Source of the DNA: CAZSAT01 sp964604675
Lineage (GTDB): Bacteria; Myxococcota_A; UBA796; CAJQPC01
DNA length: 49,061 nt
Assembly (NCBI GenBank): GCA_964604675.1
Contig: CAZSAT010000047.1
Span: forward strand, 1 to 49,061
Direction: 5' to 3'
Within the stretch, counting starts at the first letter, position 1. Every line of letters begins with the position of its first letter. Under the pieces are notes generated by a model. The model did not search any database. It was not told the origin of the DNA and was given only the letters and a program-made list of their open reading frames with translations. Shown here one piece after another: positions 1 to 7,255 of the stretch. The translations under genes and the position numbers were made by a program.

Positions 1-392
1 GACGAGCCCACGATCAAGCAGTTCGCGTAGTCGTCGAAGAACACCAGCAAGCCGGCGATCCAGGACGCCACCATGCCGCTCCGACGGGTCTTCGCGAGCT
101 TGACGAACAGGCCCACCAGGGCCTTCGTGCCGCCTCCGGCGCCCATCACGCCGACGGTCGCGGCCACGAGCAGCGAGAACACCGTGACCTTCACATGGTC
201 CCGATCCGCGATGGCGTCGAGCAGGAACGGGTCGACCGCGTGGGCCAGGCCGGCGAGGGGGTTGCCGCCCACCACCAGCGTCGCGCCGAGCCACACCGAC
301 GCGCCCAGGGAGAGGATGACGTGCCGCGTCCACAGGGCCAGCACGACGGCCAGCACGGCGGGGGTGAGGGCGAACAGACCGAGCTCGTTCAT
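1..392 (-). CDS. Na+/H+ antiporter, NhaC-like family (partial, C-terminus off window)
   Basis: The minus strand is open from an ATG at 392 to the window edge, giving the first 130 residues of a membrane protein. It begins with a hydrophobic helix (MNELGLFALTPAVLAVVLAL) and contains two further membrane segments. The stretch GLLVFFDDYANCLIVG near residues 112-127, with paired Asp residues in a helix, is characteristic of NhaC/PF03553-type sodium:proton antiporters of the inner membrane. The family assignment rests on this motif and on the preceding glycine-rich loop (VMGAGGGTKAL). The gene is divergent from the lipoprotein at 466, with 73 bp between the starts. The carboxy-terminal two thirds are outside the window, so transport specificity cannot be judged. 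Confidence 0.8.
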   Translation of the reverse strand, partial: MNELGLFALTPAVLAVVLALWTRHVILSLGASVWLGATLVVGGNPLAGLAHAVDPFLLDAIADRDHVKVTVFSLLVAATVGVMGAGGGTKALVGLFVKLAKTRRSGMVASWIAGLLVFFDDYANCLIVGS

Positions 393-465
393 CGTCCCCT
401 TGTAATGCCCCGGATCTTGACAAGCCCTCTAGAACGGACGACCTTGCACCGCCGAGGATTCCCCC

Positions 466-1458
466 ATGTTCGTCTTGCTCAGCGTGCTCGCGGGCTGCGA
501 GAACTACGCCCCCAGCGCCACCATCTTGAGCCCCGAGGACAACGCTCAGGTCGGCGCGGGCGAGCCGGTGCTCTTCCAGGCGCGCGTCGCGGATCCGGAG
601 TCGCCGGTGGGCTACCTCCGCACCAGCTGGAGCTCGGATCTCGACGGCACCCTCGAGGGCACCAAGGGCTTCGAGGGCGACGTGCTGAGCCTGCTCGTCG
701 AGGAGCTCTCGGCTGGCGCCCACACGGTCAGCCTCCACGTGGAGGACCCCGACGGCGCGTCGATCAAGCGGCAGGTGAGCTTCACGGTGGCGGCGAACAC
801 CGCCCCGACGTTGTCCTTCTCGTCGCCTTCCGACGGTGAGCTTCGCGCGGCCTACGCCATCCCGGTGAGCGTGACCGTGACCGACCCCGACGAGGCGTCC
901 CTGCGCCAGGTGGAGCTGACCTGGTCGGGGTCGGCGGTCCAGGCCGTCGCGTCCCTGCCCGAGCGTCCCACCGAGGCCGGCGGCGTCTCGGGGAGCCTGG
1001 GCGAGATCGGACCCGGCGACTGGGACCTCACCCTCACCGCCACGGACTCCCTTGGCGGCCAGACGGTCACCACCATCGCCTTCGAGTTGGTGGAGCCCGA
1101 CGCCGACGGCGATGGTCGGGAGACCGAGGTGCTGGGCGGTGAAGACTGCGACGACACCGATGCCAGCGTGTACCCGAACGCGCCGGAGACCTGTGACGGC
1201 GCCGATCAGGACTGCGACGACGTCGTCGACGAGGACGCCACGGACGCGGACATCTGGTACTTCGACGCGGACTCGGACGGGTACGGGTACGACTGGGACT
1301 ACATCACGGCGTGCGACGATCCCGGCAGCGACTATTGCGCGTACCCCGGCGACTGCTACGACTACGACGCGGAGCAGGCTCCAGGCCTCGACGAGGTCTG
1401 CGACGGCAAGGACAACGACTGCGACGACGCCACCGACGAGGGCGGCGTCTGCGAGTGA
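466..1458 (+). CDS. MopE-type metal-binding repeat lipoprotein with Ig-like domains
   Basis: This encodes 330 residues. The very short signal peptide ends in a lipobox (LAGC, Cys at about residue 11), so the protein should be lipid-anchored in the cell envelope. Residues about 18-210 form two Ig/cadherin-like beta domains (PVLFQARVADPESPVGY and IPVSVTVTDPDEASL are typical strand and turn patterns). Residues about 210-330 are Asp/Cys-rich repeats of the MopE (PF11617) putative metal-binding type: DADGDG, EDCDDTD, YPNAPETCDGADQDCD, DEVCDGKDNDCD. Such repeats are abundant in Myxococcota. The ATG at 466 follows GAGGA with 8 nt spacing. The gene ends one base before the convergent gene at 1460. 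The ligand and role are unknown. Confidence 0.85.
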   Translation: MFVLLSVLAGCENYAPSATILSPEDNAQVGAGEPVLFQARVADPESPVGYLRTSWSSDLDGTLEGTKGFEGDVLSLLVEELSAGAHTVSLHVEDPDGASIKRQVSFTVAANTAPTLSFSSPSDGELRAAYAIPVSVTVTDPDEASLRQVELTWSGSAVQAVASLPERPTEAGGVSGSLGEIGPGDWDLTLTATDSLGGQTVTTIAFELVEPDADGDGRETEVLGGEDCDDTDASVYPNAPETCDGADQDCDDVVDEDATDADIWYFDADSDGYGYDWDYITACDDPGSDYCAYPGDCYDYDAEQAPGLDEVCDGKDNDCDDATDEGGVCE

Positions 1459-1459
1459 A

Positions 1460-1921
1460 TCAGCGCATGAGCGCGTCGATCGCCAGGCCGAGGGCCATCA
1501 CCAGGCTGGCCAGCAAGGCGCCGGTGAGGATGATCCGCAGCCGCATGCGACGCGCCATCGGCGAGCCGGGGTCGAGCTGCTGGAGGTGCAGGTGGGTCTC
1601 GCCTGCACCTCGTGGGTCCTGCTGCACGCCGACGACGCGTTCGATCAAGGCTTCCGGTGCCGGGAAGCGCGCCCGAGCGTCCTCGGCGAGGAGATCGTCG
1701 AGCAGCTCGCGCATGCCGGGCGAGAGCGCGAGCTTCTCGCGCCACGGGTAGCCGCCTTCCACCCCGGCCGGGCCCACCCGCGCCAACAGCCCGATAGCCG
1801 TCACGCCGAGGCGGCGGGGTTCGAGGGCCTCGCCCGACGCGGCGCGCTCGATCAACAGGTCGAGCACGCGGTCTTCGCTCCAGCGCGCCTCGTCGAGGGG
1901 CCCCTCGGAGCCCTGGATCAC
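1460..1921 (-). CDS. Small membrane protein with a protein-kinase C-lobe remnant
   Basis: This is a 153-residue protein starting at GTG 1921, which overlaps the stop of the AGCS gene (GTGA). Translational coupling is therefore likely. Residues about 35-95 resemble the end of a bacterial Ser/Thr kinase C-lobe: RRLGVTAIGLL matches the subdomain IX helix, PWREKLALSPGMRELLDDLL the following helices, and AEDARARFPAPEAL the closing RF-S/P-A-EAL motif. The N-lobe, HRD and DFG regions are absent, so it cannot be a kinase. A linker follows, then one C-terminal membrane helix (ILTGALLASLVMALGLAI) with a short tail. It may be a decayed kinase or a membrane-tethered adaptor. The homology is by eye and should be treated as moderate. 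Confidence 0.6.
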   Translation of the reverse strand: MIQGSEGPLDEARWSEDRVLDLLIERAASGEALEPRRLGVTAIGLLARVGPAGVEGGYPWREKLALSPGMRELLDDLLAEDARARFPAPEALIERVVGVQQDPRGAGETHLHLQQLDPGSPMARRMRLRIILTGALLASLVMALGLAIDALMR

Positions 1922-3411
1922 GTGACCCGCTTCATCTCGCCCGACTGCAGGCGACCCCAGTAGTCGTCCAGGCGGGCCTTCACCTTCCCGGAGAGCAGCA
2001 AGCACCCCAGGATGTTCGGGAAGGCCATGCCCAGGATCATGAGGTCGCTGAAGTCCAGCACGCTGCCCAGGCTCATCACGGAACCGAAGAACACGAAGAA
2101 CAGGAACACGACCTTGTAGGGCATCGACGCGCCGACGCCGAAGAGCGCGGTGACGCAGCGCTCGCCGTAGTAGCTCCAGCTGATCATCGTCGAGAAGGCG
2201 AAGAGCACGGCCGCGAGGGTGAGCAGGATCGGGAACCAGGGCAGCACGGTGGCGAAGGCTTCGGCGGTCATGCTGATGCCTTCCGCATCGCCGAGGTAGG
2301 CGCCGGTCACGACCACGACCAGGCCGGTCATCGTGCACACGATGAGCGTGTCGATGAAGGGCTCCAGGAGCGCCACGATGCCTTCGCGGATGGGCTCCTC
2401 GGTGGTGGCCGCGGAGTGCGCGATGGACGCCGACCCGATGCCGGCTTCGTTGGAGAAGGCGGCTCGCTTGAAGCCCTGGACCAGCACCCCGATGAAGCCG
2501 CCACCCACCGCCGTGGGGTTGAAGGCTTCGCTGAGGATCGTGCCGAAGGCGGCCGGCACGGCGGACGCGTTGGCGACGAGCACGACGCAGCCGCACAGCA
2601 CGTACATGCCGCACATGAAGGGCACGATGGCGCCAGCGGCCATGCCGATGCGCTTGATGCCGCCCAGGATCACCGCACCGACCGCGACGGCGAGCAGGAT
2701 GCCGTAGAGCCAGGGAAAGTCGGCGAAGAGGGGCACGACCTCGCCGATGAGCTGGGCGGACTGGTTGGCCTGGAACATGTTGCCGCCGCCGAGGCTGCCG
2801 CCGATGCACATGACCGCGAAGATCATCGCCAGCGCCTTGCCCAGCGGGCCGAGCCCCATCTCGTCGAGGCCGGTCTTCAGGTACTGCATGGGCCCGCCGG
2901 ACACGTTCCCTTTCGAGTCCGTGACCCGGTACATCTGGCCGAGGCTGCACTCGACGAACTTCGACGACATGCCGAGGAAGCCCGCGACGACCATCCAGAA
3001 CACCGCGCCGGGGCCGCCAAGGCCGACCGCGACCGCCACACCGGCGATGTTGCCCAGGCCGACCGTGGCGGAGAGGGCAGCCGACAGCGCTTGGAAGTGC
3101 GAGATCTCGCCGGTCTCCTCGGGGTTGTCGTAGGCACCCGTGGTCACGACCACGGCGTGCTTGAAGCCGCGCAGGTTGATGAAGGCCATGCGGCCCGTGA
3201 AGAACGTGGCGCCCAGGACCAGCCACATCACGACGATGGGAAAGCTGACCTCGCCCGGCCAGATGTCGAAGAACAGCACGGCGGCCAGCGGACCGACGAG
3301 CCACTCGGAGAAGAAAGCATCGAGCCCCGGAAAGGCGGCGTCGGCGGCTGAGGCCGGGGTGGCGAAGAGCAGCATCGCGAGGCTGGCGAACAATGCGGAA
3401 GACGAGCGCAT
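1918..3411 (-). CDS. Alanine/glycine:cation symporter (AGCS family)
   Basis: The gene encodes 497 residues. A cleavable-looking signal (MRSSSALFASLAMLLFATPASA) precedes about ten membrane helices. AGCS hallmarks are present: ATVGLGNIAGVAVAVGLGGPGAVFWM, a long match to the family N-terminal signature, then SSKFVECSLGQMYR, NEAGIGSASIAHSAA and ISWSYYGERC. Family members import alanine or glycine with Na+ or H+ across the inner membrane. I chose ATG 3411 over an upstream in-frame start at 3462 because it has AGGGA 8 nt upstream and begins the signal sequence. The stop overlaps the start of the kinase-remnant gene by four bases. The substrate is not determinable from sequence alone. Confidence 0.92.
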   Translation of the reverse strand: MRSSSALFASLAMLLFATPASAADAAFPGLDAFFSEWLVGPLAAVLFFDIWPGEVSFPIVVMWLVLGATFFTGRMAFINLRGFKHAVVVTTGAYDNPEETGEISHFQALSAALSATVGLGNIAGVAVAVGLGGPGAVFWMVVAGFLGMSSKFVECSLGQMYRVTDSKGNVSGGPMQYLKTGLDEMGLGPLGKALAMIFAVMCIGGSLGGGNMFQANQSAQLIGEVVPLFADFPWLYGILLAVAVGAVILGGIKRIGMAAGAIVPFMCGMYVLCGCVVLVANASAVPAAFGTILSEAFNPTAVGGGFIGVLVQGFKRAAFSNEAGIGSASIAHSAATTEEPIREGIVALLEPFIDTLIVCTMTGLVVVVTGAYLGDAEGISMTAEAFATVLPWFPILLTLAAVLFAFSTMISWSYYGERCVTALFGVGASMPYKVVFLFFVFFGSVMSLGSVLDFSDLMILGMAFPNILGCLLLSGKVKARLDDYWGRLQSGEMKRVT

Positions 3412-3473
3412 GGACAGTCCCTGGGAAGGGCGCCTTCTATGCCGTTTGTCAGGGTGTGTCATAGCCTCGCGGG

Positions 3474-4847
3474 GTGAAGCGCTCCTGCGATGGTCTGTTG
3501 CTCCTCGCGATCGCGGTCGCGGGCGGCGCCTGGACCCGTGACCAGCTGCTCGCGCTCGGCGCTCACCGGGCGCAGTGGGCGCAGGACCTGGCCTTCTTCG
3601 ACCAGATCCTGCACTCGGCCACCCAGGGCGGTCCGTGGACCTCGTCGCTGTTGCTCGAGCCGACCGGCTTCTGGTCGATGGTGCACTTCCACCCGGTCTT
3701 CGCGCTCCTGCTGCCGCTCTACGCCCTCGTGCCCGGTCCGGCCACGCTCGTTGCGGTCAACGCCTTCGCGGTCGCCAGTGCGGCCTGGCCGCTCGCGCGG
3801 CTCGGCGACCGCGCCGGGCCGATCTTCGCGCTGTGTGCCGGCGTCGCCTTCCTGGTGTGGATCCCGGTCCAGGCGGGTGCGGTGGCGGACTTCCGGCCGA
3901 TGGCCCTGTGGGTGCCTGCGCTCGCCTGGGTGCTCCACGGGCTCACGTCTGGCCGCTGGGGTCCGCTGGTGTTCGGCGCCGCGCTGTGCTGCCTCTCGCG
4001 GGAGGAGAGCGGCTACGTGCTGCCCGCGCTCGGCGCGGTCGCCGCGGTGTGGCCGCTCGGCGGCAGCCGCCGGCCCGGGGCGGTCCTCGTCGCGATCGGG
4101 CTCGCGTGGCTCGGCTTCCTCCTGCTCTTCAAGGAGAACCTCTTCTTCCACTTCGATCCGCGCAAGCTCCTGGACGGCGGTGGTGGAGGCGCCTCGCCCG
4201 AGCTGGTGGAGGCGCGCGTCGCGTACCTGCGGCAGAGCTTCCTGGGCGGCTGGCTGCTCGCCCCGCTCGCGCCCCAACCCCTCGCGATGAGCCTCGCACC
4301 GATGGGCTGGCTCTGGGCCGACACGCACCGGGAGTGGCACGGGCTCACCGGGACCTACGTGTACCTGCGGTCCGCCCTGCTTCCGCTCTTCGCTGGGGCC
4401 GGCATCCTGGGCGCGGCGCGCCTGGTGCGCGGGCCCCGCAGCGCCGTGGCGCTGGGGCTGCTGATGGTGGTGGGAAACCTGTTCGCGTTCCCCGCGGAGC
4501 GCGAGCGCTTCGCCAACCGACGTGCAGCGCACGCCGAGGAGGCCGGGTCGCCAGAGGTGGCCGCCATCGACGGTCTGATCGCCCGCCTGCACCCCGACGA
4601 CGCGGTGGCTACGGACTACCGGCTCATCGCGTCGGTGTCGGGGCGGGCTGTGCTGTGGAACGCGGTGCACCTCTACCTGGACGACGGCCAGCCTCCCCAC
4701 TGGCAGGGTTCCTGGCCGCTGACCGTCGAGGCGGTCGACACCCTCCTGGTCCCGGTGGACGACCCTGTGCTCGAGCACGCTTCCACCTGGTCCGAGGAGG
4801 CGCGTGGAGGCGGGTACGTGCTCCTGCGCGCCCCCGTGCCGGGGTGA
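3474..4847 (+). CDS. DUF2079 polytopic membrane protein
   Basis: This 457-residue protein starts at GTG 3474, 62 bp from the divergent AGCS start. It has many hydrophobic helices. The segment from about residue 37 (DLAFFDQILHSATQGG, then MVHFHPVFALLLPLYALVPG) matches the DUF2079 (PF09852) pattern in which an acidic periplasmic loop follows the first helix, as in GT-C-like membrane glycosyltransferases. The Asp in WAQDLAFFDQ would be the equivalent of the family's conserved loop acid. A soluble region from about residue 340 (FANRRAAHAEEAGSPEVAAIDGLI onward) is also family-like. The function of DUF2079 is not established; a sugar-transfer role is inferred from fold similarity. Confidence 0.75.
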   Translation: MKRSCDGLLLLAIAVAGGAWTRDQLLALGAHRAQWAQDLAFFDQILHSATQGGPWTSSLLLEPTGFWSMVHFHPVFALLLPLYALVPGPATLVAVNAFAVASAAWPLARLGDRAGPIFALCAGVAFLVWIPVQAGAVADFRPMALWVPALAWVLHGLTSGRWGPLVFGAALCCLSREESGYVLPALGAVAAVWPLGGSRRPGAVLVAIGLAWLGFLLLFKENLFFHFDPRKLLDGGGGGASPELVEARVAYLRQSFLGGWLLAPLAPQPLAMSLAPMGWLWADTHREWHGLTGTYVYLRSALLPLFAGAGILGAARLVRGPRSAVALGLLMVVGNLFAFPAERERFANRRAAHAEEAGSPEVAAIDGLIARLHPDDAVATDYRLIASVSGRAVLWNAVHLYLDDGQPPHWQGSWPLTVEAVDTLLVPVDDPVLEHASTWSEEARGGGYVLLRAPVPG

Positions 4848-4894
4848 CGTCCAACGAAGCTTCAGATCCCGGGGTGCCTGACCGATCCCCTGGC

Positions 4895-5833
4895 ATGCGC
4901 TCCCCCGCCGGGCCGTGGATCTTGATCGCCGAAGACGATCCGGACAGCCGCGTGATTCTGCAGAGCTTCGTGGAGTCGTGGGGCTACCGAGCGCAGGCTG
5001 TGGCCAGCGGGACCGACGCGCTCGTGCTGGTCGACGGACCCGACCCGCCCGCGGTGGTCATCGTGGACTGGGAGCTTCCGGGGGCGGTCGGGCCGGACAT
5101 CTGCCGGCACATCCGCGCGCGTGGCGCGGAGCTCTGCACCTACGTGCTGCTGTTGACGGCGCGGAGTGGCCGCACGTCGTTCCTCCAGGGCATGGAGGCG
5201 GGGGCCGACGACTTCGTCACCAAGCCGGTCGATCCCATGGAGCTTCAGGTCAGGCTGAGGGCGGCCATGCGCATGGCCGACGCGCAGGCGCAGCTGCTCG
5301 AAGCGCGCAACGTGATGCGCGAGAAGGCCATGCGGGACGGCCTGACCGGCCTCTGGAACCGCGAGACGATCGTGGGCCGCCTTCGCAACGAGCTCGACCG
5401 CGTGAGGCGCGACGGCGAGCCGGTGTCGGTCATCCTCTTCGACCTCGATCACTTCAGCAAGGTCAACGAGGTCAACGGCCACCTGGGAGGCGACGCCGCC
5501 CTGCGGGAGGTCGCGGCCAGGCTGGCGGACGGTGTGCGGAGCTACGACGCGGTCGGTCGGTACGGCGGCGAGGAGCTGCTCGTGGTGCTCCCGGGCACCA
5601 CGGGCGAGCAGGCCGCCCAGCTCGCGGAGCGCCTGCTGCAGGCGATCCGGTCCCATCCCGTGGTGTGTTCGGAGGGCTCGATCCCGCTCACGTCGAGCGC
5701 GGGCGTGGCCAGTGCGAGCACCCCCATCGGCGCCGAGGCCCTGCTGCGCCATGCGGATCGTGCCCTCTACCAGGCCAAGGACCGCGGCCGGGACCGCGTC
5801 GTGGCGGCCTGGCGCGTGGTGGAGAGCGCGTAG
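4895..5833 (+). CDS. Response regulator with GGDEF diguanylate cyclase domain
   Basis: The product has 312 residues. The receiver (about 8-125) has the acidic pair EDD at 13-15, phosphoacceptor D58 (IVDWELPG), T88 and K110. A helical linker leads to a GGDEF domain (about 146-310): MRDGLTGLWNR entry motif, LFDLDHFSKVNE metal-binding loop, and signature GGEEL at 224-228, with RSYD at 215-218 placed correctly for the inhibitory I-site. GGEEF-type signatures are usually active; Leu in place of the final Phe is less common. It probably makes c-di-GMP on phosphorylation and is feedback inhibited. ATG 4895 is chosen; an in-frame GTG at 4874 is also possible, and neither has a clear ribosome binding site. 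Confidence 0.9.
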   Translation: MRSPAGPWILIAEDDPDSRVILQSFVESWGYRAQAVASGTDALVLVDGPDPPAVVIVDWELPGAVGPDICRHIRARGAELCTYVLLLTARSGRTSFLQGMEAGADDFVTKPVDPMELQVRLRAAMRMADAQAQLLEARNVMREKAMRDGLTGLWNRETIVGRLRNELDRVRRDGEPVSVILFDLDHFSKVNEVNGHLGGDAALREVAARLADGVRSYDAVGRYGGEELLVVLPGTTGEQAAQLAERLLQAIRSHPVVCSEGSIPLTSSAGVASASTPIGAEALLRHADRALYQAKDRGRDRVVAAWRVVESA

Positions 5834-5843
5834 CGGCCCTAGC

Positions 5844-6403
5844 GGCCCATCGAGGGGCCCCCTTTCAGAGGGGAGAGGCGCCCCGCCGAACGCCCGCAGG
5901 GCAAGAGAGGCGGGAGCGTGCGGCCTGCGCGTGGAGCGCAGGCCGTACAGCGTCGGCGGTGGGGGTTCAGCGTGCCCAGGGGGCACACGTAAGGGGGCCC
6001 ATCGAGGGGCCCCCTTTCAGAGGGGAGAGGCGCCCCGCCGAACGCCCGCAGGGCAAGAGAGGCGGGAGCGTGCGGCCTGCGCGTGGAGCGCAGGCCGTAC
6101 AGCGTCGGCGGCGGGGGTTCAGCGTGCCCAAGGGGCACGCGTAAGGGGGCCCATCGAGGGGCCCCCTTTCAGAGGGGAAAGGCGCCCCGCCGAACGCCCG
6201 CAGGGCGAGAGAGGCGGGAGCGTACGGGCTGCGCGTGGAGCGCAGGCCGTACAGCGTCGGCGGTGGGGTTCAGCGTGCCCGACGGGCACGCGTAAGGGGG
6301 CCCATCGAGGGGCCCCCTTTCAGAGGGGAGTGGCGCCCCGCCGAACGCCCGCAGGGCAAGAGAGGCGGGAGCGTGCGGCCTGCGCGTGGAGCGCAGGCCG
6401 TAC
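5844..6403. repeat. Four tandem copies of a 151-152 bp structured repeat
   Basis: Units begin at 5844, 5996, 6148 and 6299 (periods 152, 152, 151); the fourth is incomplete and stops at 6403, next to the stop codon of the selenoprotein gene. Copies are nearly identical apart from scattered substitutions. Each unit holds several perfect stems. CGGCCTGCGC pairs with GCGCAGGCCG across a 5-nt loop. GTGCCC pairs with GGGCAC. At the junctions GGGGGCCC pairs with GGGCCCCC and is followed by TTT, like a terminator. The array fills the space between two convergent genes. No coding signal is convincing within it. Confidence 0.9.
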
Positions 6404-6404
6404 G

Positions 6405-7112
6405 CTAAAGCAGCTGGTTGATCTGGAACTCCGACACCGGGTACATGTCGCTGTCGGACACGGTCATGTCCCGGTCGATCAGCATGTACGTCGGGTAGCT
6501 CCGCGCGAAGTTGTAGAGGTCGCGGCTCTGGTCCGCCAGCACCGGGTGGTCCAGGTTGTAGCGGTTGGCCCAGGACTGCACCTCGCTCTGCGTGGGGGCT
6601 CCGTTGCCGTCGACCATCACGCCGAGCATCACGAAGCCCTGCTCCTCCAGATCGTTGTAGATCTCGTTGTTGCCAGGCGCCGCCTGGCCGCAGTAGCTTC
6701 ACCAGCTCGCGAACAGGTCGAGCACCACGACCTGCCCGTAGAACTGGTACAGCTCCACGAAGTCGCCGTTCTGATCGACCATCGTGAAGTTCATCGCGGT
6801 CTGGCCCTGGCTGAGCCCGAAGCCCGACAGGTTGGCCGGCATGTCCTCCTCGCAGGCGTGGAACCAGCCGTTGTCGGGACCGTATTCGGTGCACCCGTCG
6901 CCGCCGTCGCCTCCACCGGGCCCGTCACCCCCGCCGCCGTTCCCGCCGCCCTCGTTCGAGGAGCCGGTGTCCTGGGTGCCACCGCCCGGTGCCTCGGAAG
7001 CCGAGACCCAGTCGTCCGCCGCGCTCGTGCTCCCGCCGTCGTCCACCAGGCCCGAGCAGGCCGTCAGCACCACGGAGAGGCAGGCAGATCCCACCAACAC
7101 GCCACACTTCAT
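6405..7112 (-). CDS. Thioredoxin/TlpA-like lipoprotein selenoprotein (Sec at in-frame TGA 6699-6701)
   Basis: Read with TGA 6699-6701 as selenocysteine, the frame gives 235 residues. The start ATG 7112 has GGAG 7 nt upstream. A lipobox (LTAC, Cys 19) is followed by a Gly/Ser-rich linker to about residue 75, then a thioredoxin-fold domain. The strand VVVLDLFASW leads into U138-S-Y-C141 exactly where TlpA/AhpC-type proteins carry W-C-x-x-C. Downstream come helix QAAPGNNEIYNDLEEQG, strand FVMLGVMVDGN and a cis-Pro motif (SYPTYMLID). One frame covers both halves without indels, so this is not a frameshift. A SECIS-like hairpin lies 17 nt after the TGA. The likely role is envelope thiol-disulfide or peroxide reduction; the partner is unknown. 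Conventional calling would give two truncated ORFs (6405-6632 and 6699-7112). Confidence 0.82.
6672..6688 (-). promoter_or_regulatory. Putative bacterial SECIS hairpin of the thioredoxin-like selenoprotein
   Basis: On the minus strand a perfect 7-bp stem (GCCAGGC with GCCTGGC) encloses the loop GGC. The loop starts 17 nt after the TGA at 6699-6701, inside the coding region. As I recall the bacterial SECIS model, it requires an apical loop with G in its first two positions about 16-37 nt after the UGA; this fits near the short end. SelB binding is inferred. Confidence 0.6.
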
Positions 7113-7255
7113 CGTGCGCTCCGTCGGGCCACCGACGTTGTAGCAGGAAACAAGTTGTCTACCCAGCATGGATCGTCAAGTGAAGGTCATGGGCGGGCTT
7201 GCCCTCCCCCGGTTCAGCGGCGTATGCCTGTCGGTAGCGAGCGTTGGAGGCTGCG

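Noticed and set aside
5844..6403. CRISPR array
   Set aside because: Units of 152 bp are contiguous with no spacers and no cas gene nearby.
6699..6701. TGA in the thioredoxin-like lipoprotein as an inactivating nonsense mutation
   Set aside because: It falls exactly at the catalytic Cys position, the frame is intact on both sides, and a correctly spaced hairpin follows. A second C-x-x-U gene in the same window makes Sec far more likely.
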